Assembly: GCA_947074205.1 (NCBI GenBank)
Contig: CAMTOQ010000006.1
Span: 1-64,000, forward strand
DNA: 64,000 bases
DNA from: an uncultured Bacteroides sp.
GTDB taxonomy: Bacteria > Bacteroidota > Bacteroidia > Bacteroidales > Bacteroidaceae
Reading direction: 5' to 3'
Position numbers and translations under genes: made by a program
Part shown: positions 1 through 12,066 of the stretch, piece by piece
Numbering within the stretch: position 1 is the first letter of the stretch
How the letters are laid out: the number at the start of each line of letters is the position of its first letter
Notes under the pieces: generated by a model
The model's database searches: none
Told to the model about the DNA's origin: nothing
Seen by the model: only the letters and a program-made list of their open reading frames with translations

Positions 1-72
1 CTACTGCAGAGGGCTGTGCAGCAGGTTGAGAAGGGCTACTCAGCAAACGGGCAAAGGCTATCCACCAACCTG
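1..72 (-). repeat. Copy A of a dispersed imperfect palindromic repeat (possibly cut by the window edge)
   Basis: Reverse complement begins caggttggtggatagcc...gctgagtagccctt, sharing gttggtggatagcc and gagtagcc with copies near 16690 and 41120. Confidence 0.55.
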
Positions 73-99
73 TTTAAGGTCACCTCGAGAGCTAGGTAT

Positions 100-131
100 A
101 AAAAAATCCCCCGAGCCGTGGCACGGAGGAT
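100..131 (-). terminator. Rho-independent terminator of the frd/sdh operon
   Basis: Minus strand ATCCTCCG-tgccacggct-CGGGGGAT followed by a T-run, just downstream of the 167-922 stop. Confidence 0.75.
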
Positions 132-166
132 TCTTCTGCTATTAATCAAATGCTAAAAAGCGATTC

Positions 167-922
167 TTAGTCTTTCAATTTTGCAACGATGAAGTCGCGG
201 TTCAAACGAGCGATGTTGCTGATAGAGATGTTCTTAGGACATTCTGCTTCGCAAGCACGAGTGTTGGTACAGTTACCAAAACCTAGCTCGTCCATCTTAG
301 AAAGCATGGCTTTAGCACGGCGATGAGCTTCTACTTTACCTTGAGGAAGAAGGTTCAACTGGCTTACTTTAGCTGCTACGAATAGCATAGCCGAACCATT
401 CTTACAAGCTGCTGCACAAGCACCACAACCGATACATGCAGCTGCATCCATTGCTTCTTCAGCAATTGGGTTAGGGATAAGGATAGAGTTAGCATCTTGT
501 GGAGCACCTGTATTGATGCTTACATAGCCACCTGCTTGCATAATCTTATCGTAAGCTGTGCGGTCTACCATCAAGTCGCGGATCACTGGGAAACCAGCCG
601 AACGCCAAGGCTCGATAGTGATGGTTTCGCCATCGTTGAAACGACGCATGTAGATCTGACAAGTAGTTGCACCTGTACCAGGACCGTGAGGACGGCCATT
701 GATATAAAGTGAACACATACCGCAGATACCTTCGCGGCAGTCATGGTCGAACACGATAGGTTCGCCACCATCGTTGATGATTTGTTCGTTAAGGATATCC
801 AGCATCTCAAGTAAAGAGGTGTCGCCGGTAATATCCTTCATTTGGAATTCTTGGAAGGCACCTTTTGCTTTAGGGCCTTTCTGACGCCATACGCGCAGTG
901 TGAATGATATACTTTTTTCCAT
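167..922 (-). CDS. frdB: Succinate dehydrogenase/fumarate reductase iron-sulfur subunit
   Basis: [20 protein letters not shown] (2Fe-2S) and [13 protein letters not shown] / [10 protein letters not shown] cysteine motifs; operon with FrdA and cytochrome b subunit. Confidence 0.95.
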   Translation of the reverse strand: MEKSISFTLRVWRQKGPKAKGAFQEFQMKDITGDTSLLEMLDILNEQIINDGGEPIVFDHDCREGICGMCSLYINGRPHGPGTGATTCQIYMRRFNDGETITIEPWRSAGFPVIRDLMVDRTAYDKIMQAGGYVSINTGAPQDANSILIPNPIAEEAMDAAACIGCGACAAACKNGSAMLFVAAKVSQLNLLPQGKVEAHRRAKAMLSKMDELGFGNCTNTRACEAECPKNISISNIARLNRDFIVAKLKD

Positions 923-954
923 TTTTGTTTTCCTTTAATTGATTTACCGACGGC

Positions 955-2898
955 TTATGCCTTGTAGTTACGAGTTTGTACTTTCACGAACTGATAGTTC
1001 AAATCTTCTTTGATAAGTTCGGGAGCAGTGTCTTCACCGGTATATTTCCAGCAAGCCACATACGAGTAGTCTTTATCGTCACGAAGTGCCTCACCCTCTG
1101 GAGTTTGGTATTCTTCGCGGAAGTGACCACCGCAAGACTCATTACGGTTCAAACCGTCTGTAGCCATCAACTTACCGATTTCGATAAAGTCGATTAAGCG
1201 AAGAGCTTTCTCTAGTTCGATGTTCAACTCGTTGATTTCGCCTGGGATACGTACGTTAGCCCAGAACTCTTTTTGTACCTCTTCGATACCTACAAGAGCT
1301 TTCTTCAACGACTCTGCTGTACGACCCATACCTACGAAGTCCCACATGATGTGACCTAGTTTTTTGTGGATAGAGTCTACCGAAGCTTTACCGTTAACAG
1401 CTTTGATCTTCTTGATCTTGTCCATAACTTCTTTCTCTGTAGCCACAAATTCTGGCAAGTCAGTAGAGAAGCGTGGAACCTGAATCTGATCAGATAGGTA
1501 GTTTTGAATCGTGTAAGGCAATACAAAATATCCGTCGGCCAAACCTTGCATCAATGCCGAAGCACCAAGACGGTTAGCACCGTGGTCTGAGAAGTTGGCT
1601 TCACCAATAGCAAACAAACCAGGGATAGAAGTCATCAATTCATAGTCAACCCAGATACCACCCATAGTGTAGTGAATAGCTGGGAAGATCATCATTGGCA
1701 CGTGGTATGGATCTTCGTCGGTGATCTCTTCGTACATATCGAAAAGGTTACCATAACGAGCACGAACCACATCGATACCAAGACGGTCGATGGCATATTT
1801 AAAGTCAAGGAATACGGCAAGACCTGTGTTGTTCACACCAAAGCCAGCGTCGCAACGCTCTTTAGCAGCACGCGAAGCAACGTCGCGAGGAACAAGGTTA
1901 CCGAATGCAGGGTAACGGCGCTCTAGATAGAAGTCGCGATCTTCGTCTGGAATATCGTTGGCCTTCTTAGTACCAGCCTGCAATGCCTTGGCATCTTCAA
2001 TCTTTTTAGGCACCCAAATACGACCGTCGTTACGAAGTGATTCAGACATCAAAGTCAATTTAGACTGTTGATCGCCGTGAACAGGAACGCAAGTAGGGTG
2101 AATTTGAGCGAAACATGGGTTAGCGAAGTAAGCGCCACGACGGTAACATTGGATAGCCGATGAACCGTTTGAACCCATAGCGTTGGTAGATAGGAAGTAA
2201 GCGTTACCATAACCACCAGTACCGATTACCACAGCGTGAGCAGAGAAACGCTCTAGCGCACCAGTAACCAAGTTACGAGCGATGATACCACGAGCACGAC
2301 CATCGATGATTACGAGGTCAAGCATTTCGTAGCGAGTAAATAGCTTAACAGTACCTAGTTGTACTTGACGGCTCAATGCCGAGTAAGCACCTAGCAACAA
2401 TTGTTGTCCGGTTTGACCGCGGGCGTAGAATGTACGTGATACCTGAGCACCACCGAAAGAACGGTTGTCTAGTGTGCCACCGTAATCGCGTGCAAAAGGT
2501 ACACCTTGAGCCACACATTGGTCGATGATAGCGTTTGACACTTCAGCTAGACGATATACGTTAGCCTCGCGTGCACGGTAGTCACCACCTTTAATTGTAT
2601 CGTAGAAAAGACGGTAAACCGAGTCACCATCGTTTTGATAATTCTTAGCTGCATTGATACCACCTTGTGCTGCAATAGAGTGAGCACGACGTGGAGAGTC
2701 TTGAATACAGAAGTTGAACACTCTGAAACCCATTTCGCCAAGTGATGCTGCTGCTGATGCACCGGCAAGACCGGTACCAACAACGATAACGTCAAGACGA
2801 CGCTTGTTAGCAGGGTTCACCAATTTTTGATGTGCTTTATAGTTGCTCCATTTTTCGGCTAATGCGCCTTCTGGAATTTTAGAATCTATCTGAGTCAT
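955..2898 (-). CDS. frdA: Fumarate reductase/succinate dehydrogenase flavoprotein subunit
   Basis: FAD-binding [50 protein letters not shown]. Confidence 0.95.
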   Translation of the reverse strand: MTQIDSKIPEGALAEKWSNYKAHQKLVNPANKRRLDVIVVGTGLAGASAAASLGEMGFRVFNFCIQDSPRRAHSIAAQGGINAAKNYQNDGDSVYRLFYDTIKGGDYRAREANVYRLAEVSNAIIDQCVAQGVPFARDYGGTLDNRSFGGAQVSRTFYARGQTGQQLLLGAYSALSRQVQLGTVKLFTRYEMLDLVIIDGRARGIIARNLVTGALERFSAHAVVIGTGGYGNAYFLSTNAMGSNGSSAIQCYRRGAYFANPCFAQIHPTCVPVHGDQQSKLTLMSESLRNDGRIWVPKKIEDAKALQAGTKKANDIPDEDRDFYLERRYPAFGNLVPRDVASRAAKERCDAGFGVNNTGLAVFLDFKYAIDRLGIDVVRARYGNLFDMYEEITDEDPYHVPMMIFPAIHYTMGGIWVDYELMTSIPGLFAIGEANFSDHGANRLGASALMQGLADGYFVLPYTIQNYLSDQIQVPRFSTDLPEFVATEKEVMDKIKKIKAVNGKASVDSIHKKLGHIMWDFVGMGRTAESLKKALVGIEEVQKEFWANVRIPGEINELNIELEKALRLIDFIEIGKLMATDGLNRNESCGGHFREEYQTPEGEALRDDKDYSYVACWKYTGEDTAPELIKEDLNYQFVKVQTRNYKA

Positions 2899-2935
2899 AA
2901 TGCTTTTCCTTTTTTATCAGTTTAAAAATCTGCTA

Positions 2936-3628
2936 TTAGCAAGCTCCACACAATGATTGTAAGAAGAATACGATCACTACCGAAGCAAAACCTAGTACGA
3001 TAACCCATGAGTAGATGTTAGAGATACATTTCCAGCGGTTAATCCATACTTTATTGTTCCAACCAAGAGATTGCATAGAACTCCAGAATCCGTGAGTAAG
3101 GTGGAATAGCAAAGCGCCAAGCCACACAATGTAAAGTGCAACGAAAATTGGGTTAGAGAATGTTTCGCGGATGTGATAAACACCGTTTGCGGCATAGGTA
3201 ATGTCTACATCATGCATACCCGCTTTATGAAGAAGCTCGGGCAACATCATTTTAGACCAGAAGTTAACCAAATGAAGACCCAAACCTGCCAACACGATAA
3301 TACCAAGTGCCAACATGTTTTGAGATGACCACTCTACCATTTTAGGTGTGTTTGTCACAGCATAGCGTTCGCTACCACGTGCACGACGATTTTGTACCTG
3401 AAGCCAAAATGCGTAGATGATGTGAATGATAAAAAGAACTGCAAGAGCGCTAGTAGCTGCAACAGCATACCAGTTTGCACCCAAGAATTCGCAAATCATA
3501 TTATAGCCCTCTTCCGAGAAAAGCGCTGTAATATTCATCGCCATGTGAAATGTCAGAAAGAGGACAAGAGCTATACCTGTAACGCTCATCACGACCTTTC
3601 TTCCTACAGATGAATTACTTAACCACAT
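2936..3628 (-). CDS. frdC: Fumarate reductase/succinate dehydrogenase cytochrome b subunit
   Basis: Five-helix membrane protein, SNSSVGRKVVMSVTGIALVLFLTFHMAMN; operon position. Confidence 0.9.
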   Translation of the reverse strand: MWLSNSSVGRKVVMSVTGIALVLFLTFHMAMNITALFSEEGYNMICEFLGANWYAVAATSALAVLFIIHIIYAFWLQVQNRRARGSERYAVTNTPKMVEWSSQNMLALGIIVLAGLGLHLVNFWSKMMLPELLHKAGMHDVDITYAANGVYHIRETFSNPIFVALYIVWLGALLFHLTHGFWSSMQSLGWNNKVWINRWKCISNIYSWVIVLGFASVVIVFFLQSLCGAC

Positions 3629-3885
3629 AAATGATTGATTTTTTTGAATTGTTAGTTAGTTATTGAATTGTATAATATTTACAGTCAAATTCTTTGCATG
3701 CAAAAGTACGTGAAAATGGTTTATATACCAAAAGGATTAAAGAAAAAATTCCGTATTGAAAGGTGCTTTAGCGCTAGCTATATAGTGCCAGCTTGCGAAG
3801 TGAGAGGCAGGGGAATGGGTGTAGCAGATTAGCACTTGTGCATAAATGCTCAAATGAAACGTGAATTAGTAAAGAAAAAATGATA

Positions 3886-4791
3886 TTATTGGTTATCGCT
3901 TTTCGCTTTCTGTGCCTTGTTGCGCAGGGCGCGTGGGGTGTCGCCAAACGAAGCTTTGCAGAAGTGCGCAAAGTGCGATGCCGAGTCAAACCCGTAACGG
4001 CTGCTGATCTCGTTGATACGCTCTTTAGTATTGGTCAGCTCGTCTAAGATACCATCGCGTTTTTTGTTGAGAATCCACTCGTAAACTGGTACGTTGTACA
4101 TATTGCGGAACAAGCGGCGGAAAGTAGTAACATTGTACCCACCACGATGAGCAAACTCTTCTACGTTTCGCACGTGCTTGTAGTTGGTCATTACAAAATA
4201 GTGGAAGCTCTCTGTATAGGTACTGATCGGGAAGAAGAAAGTACTCATCTGCTCCAGTGGATAGTAGCAAGTAAGCATGAATATCAGCTCTTTGGCTTTC
4301 ATCTCAATGTAGAGACCACAAGGCATACCCTCTAGCAAGTAATCTTTGAGTGCAAACATAAAGATGCCCAATTGCTTCGACATATCGAGCGGAGTGTAAT
4401 AGCTAGGCTCCTCTGCATTGTTCATGATTTCGTCATGGCGAGTTTGGCAGATAACTGGGAGCTCGTTGAACCAATATAGGATGTATTCAACGTCGGTAAG
4501 GGCTAGCAATTCTACTTTAGACCCGATGGCTTGAAGCACAATGTTGCCTTCGCGCAGAGTAGTACCAGGATACTCTTCGCTATTGATAAGAAGCTCGCCT
4601 TTGAGCATGAAAAGGATACAATTTTGCGTGCATTTATCGGCCGGGAAATGTTGTCCCTGCGAAAATTGGTTGAATGAAAATATGCCTTTCGATGCCTTTA
4701 GGCATGCATTACAATCTGTAAATCTTTTACATTGAGAGTTCCTAATCATAGTTCGAGATAATAGAATCTGCCTTTTTGTGTAGAGCAACAA
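3886..4791 (-). CDS. AraC-family transcriptional regulator
   Basis: C-terminal HTH: FAHRGGYNVTTFRRLFRNMYNVPVYEWILNKKRDGILDELTNT...SRYGFDSASHFAHFCKASFGDTPRALR. Confidence 0.85.
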   Translation of the reverse strand: MLLYTKRQILLSRTMIRNSQCKRFTDCNACLKASKGIFSFNQFSQGQHFPADKCTQNCILFMLKGELLINSEEYPGTTLREGNIVLQAIGSKVELLALTDVEYILYWFNELPVICQTRHDEIMNNAEEPSYYTPLDMSKQLGIFMFALKDYLLEGMPCGLYIEMKAKELIFMLTCYYPLEQMSTFFFPISTYTESFHYFVMTNYKHVRNVEEFAHRGGYNVTTFRRLFRNMYNVPVYEWILNKKRDGILDELTNTKERINEISSRYGFDSASHFAHFCKASFGDTPRALRNKAQKAKSDNQ

Positions 4792-4860
4792 AAGTAGAAA
4801 TAAATATTAATAGATACAAATTTGACCTATCTTTGTTGCATCATTACCTAATATAATTTT

Positions 4861-5496
4861 ATGAAGAAGTGTTTACTTGTCTTTTTGCTATCTATTTGTT
4901 GTTTGTCAATTACAGCGCAGAACTGGGATATCAATACCCTCCACACCATCAATAGTTGGGACGGTAAGTTTGTGCGCAATTACAGCAAGGTGATGTCTAC
5001 CTCTACTCCTTACTTATCTCTGGGTGTACCTGCCGTTATTGCTGCAGTAGGTGGATTCAAGAAGGACCAGAAGCTATTGAAAGATGCAATGTATATATTT
5101 ACCTCGGTGGGCGAGGCCTTTGTAGTATCTTATGCGATGAAGTATATGATTGATCGCGAGCGCCCTTATGTGCGCTACCCTGATAGAGTTCACCCACGCG
5201 AAAAGGTAAGTAGCCCGTCGTTTCCTTCGTCGCATACCGCATCCGCCTTTTCGCTAGCTACTTCGCTGAGTATCACTTATCCTAAATGGTATGTCATAGC
5301 CCCATCGGCTCTATGGGCCTGTTCGGTGGGTTTTGCTAGAATGAATGAAGGTGTGCACTATCCATCAGATGTGATGGCCGGCGCAGTGATAGGTGCAGGT
5401 TGCGCCGTGGTCAACATTTACGTCAACCGTTGGCTCAACCGCATAGTTTTTGGGGAAAAGAAACGAGGCGTAGCGCCCGTAGCTTGGGCATTTTAA
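4861..5496 (+). CDS. PAP2-superfamily phosphatase
   Basis: Signal peptide; KYMIDRERPY, PSFPSSHTASAFS and RMNEGVHYPSDVMAGA motifs. Confidence 0.9.
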   Translation: MKKCLLVFLLSICCLSITAQNWDINTLHTINSWDGKFVRNYSKVMSTSTPYLSLGVPAVIAAVGGFKKDQKLLKDAMYIFTSVGEAFVVSYAMKYMIDRERPYVRYPDRVHPREKVSSPSFPSSHTASAFSLATSLSITYPKWYVIAPSALWACSVGFARMNEGVHYPSDVMAGAVIGAGCAVVNIYVNRWLNRIVFGEKKRGVAPVAWAF

Positions 5497-7124
5497 GGTC
5501 GCTTCAATATCTTATCGTACTGGTCTGATTTGATAACCTCCAGTGCTTTGTTGATGCTTTCGTTGGTGGTGTTCATCACCTGGAAGTACTCATTCATGTC
5601 CCACAAATCGCGAGCTATCAATGCTTTTAGCTGTGCTTGGATGTACGATTTAGAGCGTTGATACTCCTCCTCATTGATAGGAACTCCTATCTTCTCACCT
5701 GTTGCTTGTAGAAGATTCAACAAGTCGTCGTTCACCACAAAGTCGTTGTTGAACTGCTTGAATGTCTTATACTTACTCTTTAATGATTGGCGATTGTTCT
5801 CGATATACTTCGCTATCGTTTGAGTCACTGCCCCCTTGGCTGCCAAGTCGCGGTGATAGTTGGTGAACAAAGTTGTGTCGATAGGCACAAATATGTCCGG
5901 CATGATGCCCCCACCTCCGTACACAGTACGTTGCAGCTTTAAGGTTTGTCTTTTCAGCGAATCGGGGAAGTTAATACTATCAGCACTCATCAGTTCTCCG
6001 CTCTTGTAACGGTTTAGCAAGTCCTCACGGTAGCGTCTGGCATTATCTTCGCCTTTGCCTGCTGAACTGGCCAACTCTGTATCGGCTGTTGTTTCATAGG
6101 GCTTTTGTATAGAGCGCCCCGATGGGGTGTAGTAGCGCGCCACGGTAAGGCGAATCATCGATTCGTCCGGTAGGTCGATAGGACGTTGCACTAGCCCCTT
6201 GCCGAAGGTGCGGCGACCCACAATTACGCCGCGGTCGAGGTCTTGAATGGCACCGGAAACAATCTCGCTGGCCGATGCAGAATACTCGTCCACTATAACT
6301 ATAAGCTTTCCGCTCTTCATACCTCCGTTGCCAACTGCATAGAAGTCGCTACGTTGCGTCACACGTCCCTCGGTGTAGACAATCAATTCTTTCTCTTTCA
6401 AGAACTCATTGGCCATGTCGATGGCTGCTTTCATGTAGCCACCACCATTACCTTGAAGGTCGAGGATTAGGTCTTTCATACCCTCTTTCTTCAACATCTT
6501 CATGGCTTCTAGAAACTCTTCCGTAGTGGTTGCTCCGAATCTATTTATCTTGATATACCCAATGCCCGGTTCAATCATATAAGCGGCATCTAGGCTATGG
6601 ATGGGTATCTTATCTCGTACCACTGTATAGTTTAGTGGTTTGTTTACGCCACGTCGTGCGATGGTAAGGTTTACGCTAGTCCCTTTGGGACCTTTAAGGC
6701 GTCGCATAATCTCCTCCGTGCTCATCTTCACACCGGCAATAGAGCTGTCGTTTACTGCCACAATGCGGTCGCCGGCTAGTATGCCTACCTTTTGCGACGG
6801 GCCTTTGAATACAGGCTGAATCACTAATAGGGTGTCTTCAATCATCTGAAACTGTACGCCGATACCTTCGAAATTGCCTTGCAGAGATTCGTTCATCTTC
6901 TTCACCTCTTCGGCCGAAGAGTAAGTGGAGTGAGGGTCGAGCTGTTCGAGCATCTTTATGATGGCTTCGTCTACTAGCTTGTTTTCGTCTACCGAGTCAA
7001 CATAGAGATTGGCGATGGCAAACTGTGCCGTATTGAGCTTTTGCATAGCAGCCGAGCCAAACTTCTGTGCTTGAACCGATAAGATAGCCATACAGACCAC
7101 TAGCATGCTGATTAAACGTTTCAT
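5493..7124 (-). CDS. S41-family C-terminal processing peptidase with PDZ domain
   Basis: FEGIGVQFQMIEDTLLV, GDRIVAVND PDZ, VDEYSASASEIVSGAIQDLDRGVIVGRRTFGKGLVQ catalytic region. Confidence 0.92.
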   Translation of the reverse strand: MKRLISMLVVCMAILSVQAQKFGSAAMQKLNTAQFAIANLYVDSVDENKLVDEAIIKMLEQLDPHSTYSSAEEVKKMNESLQGNFEGIGVQFQMIEDTLLVIQPVFKGPSQKVGILAGDRIVAVNDSSIAGVKMSTEEIMRRLKGPKGTSVNLTIARRGVNKPLNYTVVRDKIPIHSLDAAYMIEPGIGYIKINRFGATTTEEFLEAMKMLKKEGMKDLILDLQGNGGGYMKAAIDMANEFLKEKELIVYTEGRVTQRSDFYAVGNGGMKSGKLIVIVDEYSASASEIVSGAIQDLDRGVIVGRRTFGKGLVQRPIDLPDESMIRLTVARYYTPSGRSIQKPYETTADTELASSAGKGEDNARRYREDLLNRYKSGELMSADSINFPDSLKRQTLKLQRTVYGGGGIMPDIFVPIDTTLFTNYHRDLAAKGAVTQTIAKYIENNRQSLKSKYKTFKQFNNDFVVNDDLLNLLQATGEKIGVPINEEEYQRSKSYIQAQLKALIARDLWDMNEYFQVMNTTNESINKALEVIKSDQYDKILKRP

Positions 7125-7211
7125 TCTTCTAGGTTTTTAGTTAAATATTCTACGCCTTCGATCTAGAAGGGTAGCTAGACAGCTCTACCGCCCGTAGCGC
7201 TGTTGTTCTTA

Positions 7212-7667
7212 TCAGTCTATCTCTAGACCTTCTGGTAGGAACATAGATACATCTTTGCCATACGAGAGCAACTCGCGAACGATGGTTGAGCTGACGGCTG
7301 TCAATTCGGGTTCGGTAAACAGCAGGATCGTCTCGATATTGGCTAGTTGACGGTTGATGTCGGCTATAGTCTCTTCGTACTCGAAATCTTTCACGGTACG
7401 TATGCCCCTTACGATGAAGCCTGCTTCGTATTTCAGTGCTAGGTCCACGGTTAAAGTGTCGTAGGCCACCACCTTCACACGAGGTTCGTCTTTGTAGAGG
7501 TTGCTGATCATCTTTACACGTTTATCGCTGGGGAAATAGGTGTGCTTCGTCATATTCACCCCTACACCGATGATAATCTCATCCATGAAGGTGAGTGCAC
7601 GTTTGATTACCGAAAAGTGGCCCACTGTAAAGGGGTCGAATGTTCCGGGAAATATAGCTCGTTTCAT
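7212..7667 (-). CDS. coaD: Phosphopantetheine adenylyltransferase
   Basis: [18 protein letters not shown] and [13 protein letters not shown]. Confidence 0.95.
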   Translation of the reverse strand: MKRAIFPGTFDPFTVGHFSVIKRALTFMDEIIIGVGVNMTKHTYFPSDKRVKMISNLYKDEPRVKVVAYDTLTVDLALKYEAGFIVRGIRTVKDFEYEETIADINRQLANIETILLFTEPELTAVSSTIVRELLSYGKDVSMFLPEGLEID

Positions 7668-7773
7668 CTTTCTTTTTCAAATTAAGACGTGCAAAGAGAG
7701 CACGTGTTAGTAGTTAAAAAAATAAGTCCACGCTTTGTTCGTGAACCTATTCTATTTTTAGCATATCATAAGT

Positions 7774-9648
7774 TTAAGCTAAATCTTCCTCAACGACAAG
7801 GTTGTCAATGATAAACGTTTGACGCTCCATTGTGTTCTTACCCATATAGAAGGCTAGCAGCTCTTTTACTAAGTCGGTTTTGCGCAGAGATACCTGCTCT
7901 AGGCGGATATCCTTGCCGATGAAGTGTTTAAACTCGTCGGGCGAAATCTCACCAAGACCTTTAAATCGAGTGATCTCCGGGTTGGGGCTTAGCTCGTTGA
8001 TGGCATTAAGACGCTCTTCTTCGCTGTAGCAATACATTGTCTTCTTCTTGTTGCGCACGCGGAATAGTGGTGTTTGCAAGATATAGACATGTCCCTTTTT
8101 GATTAGATCGGGGAAGAATTGCAAGAAGAACGTGATTAACAGCAAGCGTATATGCATACCGTCCACATCGGCATCGGTAGCCACAATCACCTTGTTGTAG
8201 CGCAAACCTTCGATGCCATCCTCAATGTTGAGAGCAGCTTGCAGGAGGTTAAACTCTTCGTTTTCGTAGACTACCTTCTTGGTGAGACCATACGAGTTGA
8301 GTGGCTTACCACGCAAACTAAATACGGCTTGAGTAGTTACATCGCGGCTTTTGGTGATAGATCCACTAGCCGAGTCACCCTCGGTGATAAAGATGCACGA
8401 TTCCGATTCGAGCCCTTTGCCTTTAGGGTCATTGAGATGTAGGCGGCAATCGCGTAGTTTACGATTGTGCAGGTTGGCCTTCTTGGCACGTTCGCGTGCT
8501 AGTTTGGTGACACCTGCTATGGCTTTGCGCTCTTTCTCAGACTCTTGAATCTTCTGCAACATCACCTCGGCCACATCGGCGTGGCGGTGAAGATAGTTGT
8601 CTACCTCGGTCTTCACAAAGTCGCCCACAAACTTGTTTACCGTTACGCCGCCGGGCGACATATTGGTAGAACCAAGTTTAATCTTTGTTTGACTCTCGAA
8701 CAGAGGCTCCTCTACGTTTACAGCAATGGCAGCCACCAATCCGTTTCGGATATCGGCATAGTCCATGTTTTTGTTGTAGAAGTCCTTGATGGTGCGCGCA
8801 ATGTGCTCCTTAAAGGCACTTTGGTGAGTACCTCCTTGTATGGTGTGTTGACCGTTGACAAACGAGTAGTACTCTTCGCCATACTGGCCGGTATGTGTAA
8901 ATGCAATCTCTATATCTTCCCCCTTCAAGTGAATGATAGGGTAGAGGGCAGCCGCTGTCATGTTGTCGTTCAAGAGGTCTTCTAGACCATTGCGCGAGAT
9001 GATGCGTTGTCCATTGTAGATGATAGCCAGTCCCGTGTTGAGGTAGGTATAGTTGCGCAGCATCGTTTCGATGAACTCACCGCGGAAGCTATAGCCGATA
9101 AATAGCGAACTATCGGGCTCAAAAAAGATGTAAGTACCATTTTCTTCATGGGTAGGCTTTATCTCGTCGCTTTGTAGCTCTCCTTTAGAGAAGATAGCGG
9201 TACGAACGGTTCCATCGCGGTAGCTTCGTACCTCGAAGCGAGTACTTAGGGCATTCACCGCCTTGATACCTACACCATTCAGTCCGACACTCTTTTTAAA
9301 AGCCTTGCTGTCATACTTACCACCGGTGTTGAGAACGCTAACCGCTTCGACCAACTTACCTTGTGGGATGCCTCGACCAAAGTCGCGCACCGATACACGT
9401 AGATTCTCTTCCACGTTGATCTCAATCTTTTTGCCGGCATGCATTTTGAACTCGTCGATACTATTGTCTAATACCTCCTTTAGCAAAACATAGATCCCGT
9501 CTTCGGGATGTGCTCCATCGCCCAGCTTACCGATATACATACCAGGGCGAGTGCGCACATGCTCCATGTCGCTCAGCGTTCTGATATTGTCGTCGGTATA
9601 GGCTACTGGCGCAAATTCATCTATTGGTAACAGTTCGTTCTTATCCAT
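7774..9648 (-). CDS. parE: DNA topoisomerase IV subunit B (type IIA topoisomerase ATPase subunit)
   Basis: [55 protein letters not shown]. Confidence 0.92.
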   Translation of the reverse strand: MDKNELLPIDEFAPVAYTDDNIRTLSDMEHVRTRPGMYIGKLGDGAHPEDGIYVLLKEVLDNSIDEFKMHAGKKIEINVEENLRVSVRDFGRGIPQGKLVEAVSVLNTGGKYDSKAFKKSVGLNGVGIKAVNALSTRFEVRSYRDGTVRTAIFSKGELQSDEIKPTHEENGTYIFFEPDSSLFIGYSFRGEFIETMLRNYTYLNTGLAIIYNGQRIISRNGLEDLLNDNMTAAALYPIIHLKGEDIEIAFTHTGQYGEEYYSFVNGQHTIQGGTHQSAFKEHIARTIKDFYNKNMDYADIRNGLVAAIAVNVEEPLFESQTKIKLGSTNMSPGGVTVNKFVGDFVKTEVDNYLHRHADVAEVMLQKIQESEKERKAIAGVTKLARERAKKANLHNRKLRDCRLHLNDPKGKGLESESCIFITEGDSASGSITKSRDVTTQAVFSLRGKPLNSYGLTKKVVYENEEFNLLQAALNIEDGIEGLRYNKVIVATDADVDGMHIRLLLITFFLQFFPDLIKKGHVYILQTPLFRVRNKKKTMYCYSEEERLNAINELSPNPEITRFKGLGEISPDEFKHFIGKDIRLEQVSLRKTDLVKELLAFYMGKNTMERQTFIIDNLVVEEDLA

Positions 9649-9652
9649 AGTG

Positions 9653-10786
9653 TTATACTATCTTTTTAGCAAATGCACGACGACGTTTATGTTGCACAGG
9701 GTCAAAGAAAGACCATTGTGCCTGTACTTTTCCATTCTCTTCTAGTTCGGGATTACTCTCTGCATCTTTGAAGCCCATCTTTTGATATACTTCTATTAAG
9801 TCGTAGAATAATAGCGAGTTAACCCCTTTGCTTTGGTACTCAGGCTTCACGGCAACGAGTAGCAAGTCCAATGTCTTAGGACGTTTCAAGAAAAGTGATT
9901 TAGCCAGATGGTACCAGCCAAAAGGAAGAAGTCTACCTTTGGCCTTCTGAAGTGCCACTGAAAGTGATGGCATTGATAGCCCAACAGCAATAAGCTGATC
10001 GTTTTCGTCTACCACCATAGAGATCATTCGGAGATCTACGATAGGTAGATACATCTTGATATATTGCTTAATCTGTCTTTGTGTTAAGGGAGAATAGCCA
10101 TATAGAGGGCTATAAGCTTCGTTCATCAGCTCGAATATTTGCTGGCCATAATCGGCTGCTAGCTTCTTGCTCGAAGTATATTTTTTGATGCGCAAGTTGA
10201 ATTTTTTCATAATCATCAACGCTATACGCTCATATCTCTCGGGCATCTTTTCAGGGATCTTAATCTTAAACTCTACCCAGTCTGCTTCCTTCTCGTATCC
10301 TAGCTTCTCCATGTGCTCAGGGTAGTAAGGGTAGTTGTAGGTAGTGGCCATGGTGCTAAGTTGGTCGTAGCCTTCGATCAACATGCCTTCGGCATCGAAG
10401 TCGGTGAATCCTAATGGACCTACGACATCTGTCATGCCGCGTTCTTTACCCCAATCTTCCACCGCTTTTAGCAGAGCTGTAGATACTTCCGGCTCATCAA
10501 TAAAGTCGATCCAACCAAAACGTACATCTTTCTTTTCCCACTTTTCGTTAGCGCGAGTGTTGATAATGGCGGCAACGCGTCCCACAATCTTATCGTCTTT
10601 ATAGGCTAAGAAATAATCGGCTTCGCAAAACTCAAAAGCAGCGTTCTTCTTTTTGTTGAACGTGTTGAGCATATCGTCGAAAAGGTCGGGTACAGAGTAG
10701 GCATTACCTTTGTACATTTGGTAGTTGAAACGTATGAATTTTTTTAATTCGCTCTTTGTTGATACTTTCTTTATCGTGATTGCCAT
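9653..10786 (-). CDS. GNAT-like N-acetyltransferase family protein (about 377 aa)
   Basis: [51 protein letters not shown] resembles a GNAT acetyl-CoA binding region. Confidence 0.7.
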   Translation of the reverse strand: MAITIKKVSTKSELKKFIRFNYQMYKGNAYSVPDLFDDMLNTFNKKKNAAFEFCEADYFLAYKDDKIVGRVAAIINTRANEKWEKKDVRFGWIDFIDEPEVSTALLKAVEDWGKERGMTDVVGPLGFTDFDAEGMLIEGYDQLSTMATTYNYPYYPEHMEKLGYEKEADWVEFKIKIPEKMPERYERIALMIMKKFNLRIKKYTSSKKLAADYGQQIFELMNEAYSPLYGYSPLTQRQIKQYIKMYLPIVDLRMISMVVDENDQLIAVGLSMPSLSVALQKAKGRLLPFGWYHLAKSLFLKRPKTLDLLLVAVKPEYQSKGVNSLLFYDLIEVYQKMGFKDAESNPELEENGKVQAQWSFFDPVQHKRRRAFAKKIV

Positions 10787-10993
10787 ATTGTAGTAAAGTT
10801 TTGAGCTACAAATATAACGGTTAATTTTGTAACAGCCACGAGCTTAGCGGATAAAAAAAGTCTCCAAATAGTGTCTGCTAGCTGCTTTTAAATGTTTGAT
10901 AGCGATCAAAATAGTAGCTCTATCTTCAAACTTATTATCTTCAATTTATGTTTTTATATTGTGTAGATTCAATTCATCTTTTAACGATATATT

Positions 10994-11878
10994 ATGCTAG
11001 TAGTAGGAATGGGTGAGGCATTATGGGACATGTTGCCTCAAGGAAAACAGATTGGTGGTGCACCAGCCAACTTCGCTTATCACGTATCTCAGTATGGCAT
11101 AGATAGTTGCGCTATCAGTGCTATAGGCAGTGATGAGTTGGGCGATGAAATAATTAAAGTGTTCGACGAGAAAAAGCTGTGCTACTCTTTGCCTCGTGTA
11201 GATTACCCCACTGGCACTGTGCAGGTGACGCTTGACGAAGAAGGTGTGCCTTGCTATGATATAAAAGAAGATGTGGCGTGGGATAATATCCCGTTTACAG
11301 ACGAGCTGCGGAAGATGGCATTTAGAACACGCGCTGTGTGTTTCGGCACTTTGGCCCAGCGAAGTCCCATTAGCCGGGAAACGATACTGAAGTTTGTCGA
11401 TACAGTGCCCGATGCCGAAGGTCAGCTAAAGTTATTCGACATCAATCTACGTCAGAACTTTTATAATAAAGAGATTATAGAGCATTCGCTGAAACGCTGC
11501 AATGTGCTTAAAATCAATGATGAAGAGCTGATTGTTTTAGGTCGATTGTTTGCCTATTCGGCCATCGATTTGCAAGAGAAGTGTAGCGCTATACTGAATG
11601 ACTATAAGCTAAAGATGGTGATTCTGACTTGCGGCACCAATGGTAGTTATGTGTTTACCAAAGAGGCAACCTCGTTTTTCCCTACCCCAAAGGTTAAGAT
11701 AGCCGACACGGTGGGAGCCGGCGATTCGTTTACAGCCACCTTCTGTTCTGCTATTCTGAAAGGTCATCCTATACCCGTAGCACATAAATTGGCAGTCGAT
11801 GTATCGGCCTATGTCTGTACACAGTATGGTGCAATGCCGCAGCTTCCCGAAGCGTTTGTGAAGCGTATGGAGATGTAG
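10994..11878 (+). CDS. PfkB-family carbohydrate kinase (fructokinase-like)
   Basis: GMGEALWDMLPQGKQIGGAPANFAYH and DTVGAGDSFTATF. Confidence 0.92.
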   Translation: MLVVGMGEALWDMLPQGKQIGGAPANFAYHVSQYGIDSCAISAIGSDELGDEIIKVFDEKKLCYSLPRVDYPTGTVQVTLDEEGVPCYDIKEDVAWDNIPFTDELRKMAFRTRAVCFGTLAQRSPISRETILKFVDTVPDAEGQLKLFDINLRQNFYNKEIIEHSLKRCNVLKINDEELIVLGRLFAYSAIDLQEKCSAILNDYKLKMVILTCGTNGSYVFTKEATSFFPTPKVKIADTVGAGDSFTATFCSAILKGHPIPVAHKLAVDVSAYVCTQYGAMPQLPEAFVKRMEM

Positions 11879-12066
11879 ATTGTTTGCCTCAAATTGGAAC
11901 AAATAAATAGATGCAGACTGTAAAAGTCTGTGTTAATCATTGCTTTTGTTAAAACAATATGTTATAATTGTGGTTAAAATTATGTAAGTCGTTTTTCGTG
12001 TGTATGAGGAACGAGTGCTTGATTTATAGATTTCGATGAGCAATCGATAACAAAAGTATGTGATAT